Assembly: GCA_949288405.1 (NCBI GenBank)
Contig: CASEKM010000002.1
Location: 1-26,900 of the forward strand
From: an uncultured bacterium
GTDB taxonomy: Bacteria > Bacillota > Clostridia > Oscillospirales > Oscillospiraceae
Reading direction: 5' to 3'
DNA length: 26,900 nucleotides
Shown here: positions 23,471 through 26,900 of the stretch, piece after piece
Numbering within the stretch: the first letter of the stretch is position 1
Layout: each line of letters opens with the position of its first letter
Program-made: the position numbers and the translations under genes
The notes under the pieces: model-generated
What the model was told of the DNA's origin: nothing
Seen by the model: the letters and a program-made list of their open reading frames with translations, nothing else
Database searches by the model: none

Positions 23471-24256
23471 TCAGCCGCCCAGGCGCTGGCGCACCGCCTC
23501 ATACAGTAGCACCGCCGCAGCGGCGGAGGCGTTCAGGGAGTTGATCTTCCCGAACATGGGGATGGACACGGTGAAGTCGCAGTTCTCCGCCACCAGGCGG
23601 CCCATGCCGGTCCCCTCGCTGCCGATGACAATGGCGGCCGGGCCCTTCAGGTCGGCCTGATACAGGGGGGTAGTGCCGTCGGCGGCGGTGCCGAACACCC
23701 ACACCCCCGCCTCTTTCAGCTCCTTGAGCAGGGCGGGCAGGTTGGGCACCCGGGCCACGGGCACGTGGGCCACCGCTCCGGCGGAGGTCTTGCCCACCAC
23801 GGCGGTGAGGCCGGCGGAGCGGCGCTTGGGGATGATGACCCCGTGGGCCCCGGCGGCGTCGGCGGTGCGGATCACCGCCCCCAGGTTGTGGGGGTCGCTG
23901 AGCTCGTCGCACACCACGATGAGCGGGGCCTCCCCCTTCTCCCGGGCGGCGTTGAGGATGTCGTCCACGCTGGCGTACTCCCGCACAGCGGCCAAGGCGA
24001 TGACCCCCTGGTGGGCGTGGGTGCGGCTCATGTTGTCCAGCTTGTGCCGGTCGGCGTCCACCACCACGATGCCCTTCTCCCGGGCGGCGGAGGCGATGTG
24101 GCCCAGGGCGGAGTCGCTCTCCCCCTTCATCAGATAGATCTTGTCGATGGCGGTACCGGCCCGCAGTGCCTCGATGACGGCGTTGCGGCCCTCGATGACC
24201 CCGTCATTTTCCGCCTCGATGGGGGCGGAGCGGCGGAGCGGCGGACGTTTTTTCAT
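23471..24256 (-). CDS. rlmB: 23S rRNA (guanosine-2'-O)-methyltransferase RlmB/TrmH family
   Basis: SPOUT-class RNA 2'-O-ribose methyltransferase. The N-terminal RNA-binding domain starts at VIEGRNAVIEALRAG. The trefoil-knot SpoU domain shows DPHNLGAVIRTADAAGAHGVI (motif 1 with Asn/Arg), IVIGSEGTGM (motif 2) and IPMFGKINSLNASAAAAVLLYE (motif 3). The 261-residue length is normal. The ATG at 24256 has AGGAGGGG about 7 nt upstream; an extension to 24277 is rejected. The exact target nucleotide cannot be assigned from sequence. Divergent from ftsH and upstream of the P-type ATPase-like gene. Confidence 0.95.
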   Translation of the reverse strand: MKKRPPLRRSAPIEAENDGVIEGRNAVIEALRAGTAIDKIYLMKGESDSALGHIASAAREKGIVVVDADRHKLDNMSRTHAHQGVIALAAVREYASVDDILNAAREKGEAPLIVVCDELSDPHNLGAVIRTADAAGAHGVIIPKRRSAGLTAVVGKTSAGAVAHVPVARVPNLPALLKELKEAGVWVFGTAADGTTPLYQADLKGPAAIVIGSEGTGMGRLVAENCDFTVSIPMFGKINSLNASAAAAVLLYEAVRQRLGG

Positions 24257-24308
24257 GGGGGACCCCTCCTGGATCACGATAAATTTAATTTAGGCAGATA
24301 CAGAACAT

Positions 24309-24337
24309 ACTATAGCATATTTCCCCCCGGGATGGAA
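24309..24337 (-). promoter_or_regulatory. Promoter of rlmB
   Basis: The minus strand reads TTCCAT (weak -35), a 17-nt spacer and TATAGT with an extended TGC before it. It shares the 13-bp TATGCTATAGTAT -10 region with the divergent ftsH promoter. Confidence 0.6.
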
Positions 24338-24429
24338 GGGCGAAATTCGGTTTTGTCCGGCGGGATCCCCGCCCAGCCGCCCCGATCCTCCAGATTTTTA
24401 CTTTCACAGAAAGTTTACAGCCCTCTTTC

Positions 24430-24458
24430 TTGTTTTTAAAAGGAGAGTATGCTATAGT
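24430..24458 (+). promoter_or_regulatory. Promoter of ftsH
   Basis: TTGTTT, a 17-nt spacer and TATAGT with the extended TGC. The leader of about 70 nt contains an 8-bp GC stem-loop (24473-24491) ahead of the ribosome-binding site. Confidence 0.7.
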
Positions 24459-24536
24459 ATAAAAGACTCAGACCGGGCCGGAGCGGCCCGGCGGCGCCAA
24501 ATTCTATGCGTTTGAACACGACGGAGGTATTCTCCC

Positions 24537-26780
24537 TTGAAGCCAGAGAAACGAAATCACAACAACGGAAGCGGCGGAAATAACAAGCGCAACGCCTTCG
24601 GCCTGGTGAGCCTTGTGCTCTGGGCCCTCTTTTTGACCCTGCTGTTCCGGGGCTGCATGTCCTCCTACGAGAAGGCCGGTACGGTCACCGTCCCCTACAC
24701 CACTTTTAAGGAGTGGCTGGCCGAGGGGAAAATTTACCGGGCCAATGTGGAGAGCAGCCAGATCACCTTCACCCTGAAGGAGGGCGTGGAGGTGGAGCTG
24801 CCCCAGGACGAGGGGCAGAAGGAGGAGAGCCAGACCCAGCAGCTGATGGAGTCCCTGATGCCCACCCGGCAGCAGGACGCGGGGGAGCCCACCCAGTATG
24901 TGACCATCCGCCTGGCCAGCGTCACAGACTATGAGCTGCAGAGCCTGCTGGATGAGCAGCTGAACGGGGAGGAGGGCAGCTACGCCTTTACCGAGCCGGT
25001 GGACAGCTCCGCCTATCTGCTCAGCCTGTTCATGGCCTATGTGTTCCCCGTCCTCATCATGGTGGGCCTGTTCTGGTTCCTGTTCCGGGGCGTGGGCGGC
25101 AAGGGCGGCATCGGCGGCATGGGCAACCTGGGCAAGTCCAACGCCAAGGTCTATGTGGAGAAAAAGACCGGCGTCACCTTCCGGGACGTGGCCGGACAGG
25201 ACGAGGCCAAGGAGTCCCTGGAGGAGATCATCGACATCCTCCACAACCCCCAGAAGTACACCGAGATCGGGGCCAAGCTGCCCAAGGGCGCCCTGCTGGT
25301 GGGCCCGCCGGGCACCGGCAAGACCCTGCTGGCCAAGGCCGTGGCCGGCGAGGCGGGTGTCCCCTTCTTCTCCATCAGCGGCTCCGACTTTGTGGAGATG
25401 TTCGTGGGCATGGGCGCCGCCCGGGTCCGCGACCTGTTCAAGGAGGCCAGCAAGATGGCCCCCTGCATCATCTTCATCGACGAGATCGACACCATCGGCA
25501 AGTCCCGTGACAACCGCCTGGGCGGCAACGACGAGCGGGAGCAGACCCTGAACCAGCTGCTGGCCGAGCTGGACGGCTTTGACCCGGGCAAGGGCGTCAT
25601 CGTCCTGGGGGCCACCAACCGGCCCGAGGTGCTGGACAAGGCCCTGCTGCGCCCCGGCCGCTTCGACCGGCGCATCACCATCGATCGGCCCAACCTGGCC
25701 GGCCGTCTGGCCACCCTCCAGGTGCACACCCGGAAGATCAAACTGGCCGAGGACGTGGACCTGAACAAGATCGCCCTGGCCACCGCTGGGTGCGTGGGGG
25801 CCGACCTGGCCAACCTGGTGAACGAGGCCGCCCTGCGGGCCGTCCGCCACGGGCGGCGGCTGGTGACCCAGGAGGACCTGCTGGCCTCCTTCGAGTTTGT
25901 CATCGCCGGCAGCGAGAAGAAGAACTCCGTCCTCACCGAGTTTGAGAAGAAGCTGGTGGCCTATCATGAGGTGGGCCACGCCATGGTGGCCTATAAGCAG
26001 AAAAACGCCGAGCCGGTACAGAAGATCACCATTGTCCCCCACACCGAGGGCTCCCTGGGCTACACCCTGCTGATGCCCGAGGAGGACAAGACCAACCTGC
26101 GCACCAAGGAGGAGCTCATGGCCAAGATCGCCGTGTCCATGGGCGGCCGGGCCGCAGAGGAAGTGGTGCTGAACACCATGACCAACGGGGCCTCCCAGGA
26201 CCTGCAGGAGGCCACCAACATCGCCCGGAACATGGTGGCCATGTTCGGCATGAGCGACGAGATCGGCATGATGGCCCTGGGCTCCGTTCGGAACCAGTAC
26301 CTGGACGGGGGCTACGGCCTGGACTGCGCCCAGGACACCGCCGCCCTTATGGACAAGGAGGTCAAGCGCATCCTCACCCAGTGCTATCAGGACGCCGTGT
26401 CCATCATCCGGGACAACCTGGAGGATATGGACAAGGTGGTGGCCTACCTCCTGGAGAAGGAGACCATCACCGGCGGCGAGATGGTGGCCATCATTCAGGG
26501 CCGGGACCCCGCCCTGGTGGAGGACGCCTACGCCTCCACCCGCCCGTCGGAGAAAAAGAAGCCCCTGCCCGGGGACATCGAGCCCCCCGCCAAGAACATC
26601 CACATGATCAGTGAGGAGATCAAGCCCCCCATCCCGCTGGAGGAGGCCGGCCAGCCGGATGGCCAGGAGGAGACTCCCCCCCAGCCCGGCGGCGAGCCGG
26701 CCCAGGACGAGGCGGACCCCTCCCAGGAGGCGGACCCCTCAAGCGGAGAGGACGCGCCCCAGGAGGACACAGACAAATAA
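24537..26780 (+). CDS. ftsH: ATP-dependent zinc metalloprotease FtsH
   Basis: Membrane-anchored AAA+ protease for membrane-protein quality control and regulator turnover. The 747-residue product has TM1 (21-38), an extracytoplasmic domain, TM2 (161-183), Walker A GPPGTGKT (256-263), Walker B IIFIDEID (311-318), the second region of homology with arginine fingers (358-378) and the zinc motif HEVGH (477-481), with Asp555 as the likely third ligand. HEVGH replaces the more common HEAGH. The tail beyond about 670 is acidic, Pro/Gln/Glu-rich and carries a tandem EADPS repeat; it is long for the family. The start is TTG, with ACGGAGGT 8 nt upstream, since no ATG is in frame nearby. Confidence 0.97.
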   Translation: MKPEKRNHNNGSGGNNKRNAFGLVSLVLWALFLTLLFRGCMSSYEKAGTVTVPYTTFKEWLAEGKIYRANVESSQITFTLKEGVEVELPQDEGQKEESQTQQLMESLMPTRQQDAGEPTQYVTIRLASVTDYELQSLLDEQLNGEEGSYAFTEPVDSSAYLLSLFMAYVFPVLIMVGLFWFLFRGVGGKGGIGGMGNLGKSNAKVYVEKKTGVTFRDVAGQDEAKESLEEIIDILHNPQKYTEIGAKLPKGALLVGPPGTGKTLLAKAVAGEAGVPFFSISGSDFVEMFVGMGAARVRDLFKEASKMAPCIIFIDEIDTIGKSRDNRLGGNDEREQTLNQLLAELDGFDPGKGVIVLGATNRPEVLDKALLRPGRFDRRITIDRPNLAGRLATLQVHTRKIKLAEDVDLNKIALATAGCVGADLANLVNEAALRAVRHGRRLVTQEDLLASFEFVIAGSEKKNSVLTEFEKKLVAYHEVGHAMVAYKQKNAEPVQKITIVPHTEGSLGYTLLMPEEDKTNLRTKEELMAKIAVSMGGRAAEEVVLNTMTNGASQDLQEATNIARNMVAMFGMSDEIGMMALGSVRNQYLDGGYGLDCAQDTAALMDKEVKRILTQCYQDAVSIIRDNLEDMDKVVAYLLEKETITGGEMVAIIQGRDPALVEDAYASTRPSEKKKPLPGDIEPPAKNIHMISEEIKPPIPLEEAGQPDGQEETPPQPGGEPAQDEADPSQEADPSSGEDAPQEDTDK

Positions 26781-26786
26781 AGCACG

Positions 26787-26820
26787 CGGGGCCGTGGAGC
26801 GGCAAAGCTCCACGGCCCCG
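26787..26820 (+). terminator. Rho-independent terminator of ftsH
   Basis: A perfect 14-bp GC stem (26787-26800 with 26807-26820), loop GGCAAA, followed by TTGTTTTTTG. It lies 6 bp after the ftsH stop. Confidence 0.95.
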
Positions 26821-26848
26821 TTGTTTTTTGCTTCTGCCTGTCAGCAGA

Positions 26849-26885
26849 CAGCGAGGACCGCGGAGTTGATCCGCGGTCCCCGCTG
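26849..26885. other. Long hairpin at the right edge
   Basis: A 10-bp perfect stem (26855-26864 with 26870-26879) extends by five more pairs after one mismatch; the loop is GTTGA. There is no T-tract on either side within the window. It may belong to the next gene, beyond the edge. Confidence 0.4.
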
Positions 26886-26900
26886 CTGCCTCTTATCATT

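Noticed and set aside
24506..24583. Short ATG-initiated frame overlapping the ftsH start
   Set aside because: A 25-codon frame out of phase with ftsH with no ribosome-binding site; the GGAGGT belongs to the ftsH TTG start.
24504..26603. 699-codon minus-strand frame opposite ftsH
   Set aside because: Shadow of ftsH; Gly/His/Leu-rich with no domain.
26841..26900. Possible T-box fragment (ACCGCGG...CCGCGGTCC)
   Set aside because: The bases resemble a T-box antiterminator region, but the GGGUGG core and stem I are missing, and the ftsH terminator directly precedes it.

Overview
This GC-rich window reads as chromosome of a Gram-positive anaerobe of class Clostridia, most likely an Oscillospiraceae/Ruminococcaceae gut relative (Flavonifractor/Intestinimonas-like). 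The inference rests on the Bacillus-type order of the division/cell-wall (dcw) cluster, a meso-DAP type MurE, the UPF0735-hom-lysC set, a DUF1836 protein, and many GTG/TTG starts in GC-rich genes. I see no rRNA, tRNA, CRISPR array, phage or IS transposase gene. Of 21 genes, 19 are on the minus strand; only the uracil-DNA glycosylase and ftsH are on plus.

Layout. (1) 83-7217, minus: dcw operon mraZ-rsmH-ftsL-class B PBP-murE-mraY, running off the left edge. The PBP gene is split by a +1 frameshift just before its active-site serine. (2) 7218-8988: a 375-bp regulatory gap with an NrdR-box-like palindrome and an orphan minus-strand terminator, then a family 4 uracil-DNA glycosylase (plus) converging on an 8-TM protein of unknown function (minus). 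(3) 9203-12220, minus: aspartate-pathway operon, ACT regulator (UPF0735/PheB)-hom-lysC, with an internal lysC start that would make a separate ACT subunit. (4) 12452-16679, minus: bifunctional class A PBP and a divergent glutamate-transporter-family symporter, each with its own promoter. (5) 16806-20825, minus: prmA, degV, a DUF1836 regulator, a CmpB-like membrane protein with a long coiled-coil tail, and a GNAT acetyltransferase. (6) 20923-21095: a MITE-like non-coding inverted-repeat element. (7) 21119-24256, minus: rlmB followed by a 747-residue protein that looks like a P1B-type ATPase stripped of its catalytic residues. (8) 24537-26780, plus: ftsH, divergent from rlmB, with a strong terminator.

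Working together: most genes serve envelope growth and division (MraY and MurE precursors, class A and B PBPs, FtsL, and FtsH membrane quality control). MurE uses meso-DAP, which comes from the aspartate pathway that begins with LysC in this window. The least explained items are the degenerate P-type ATPase, the altered ion/substrate residues of the symporter, the NrdR-like site with the orphan terminator, and the frameshifted PBP.
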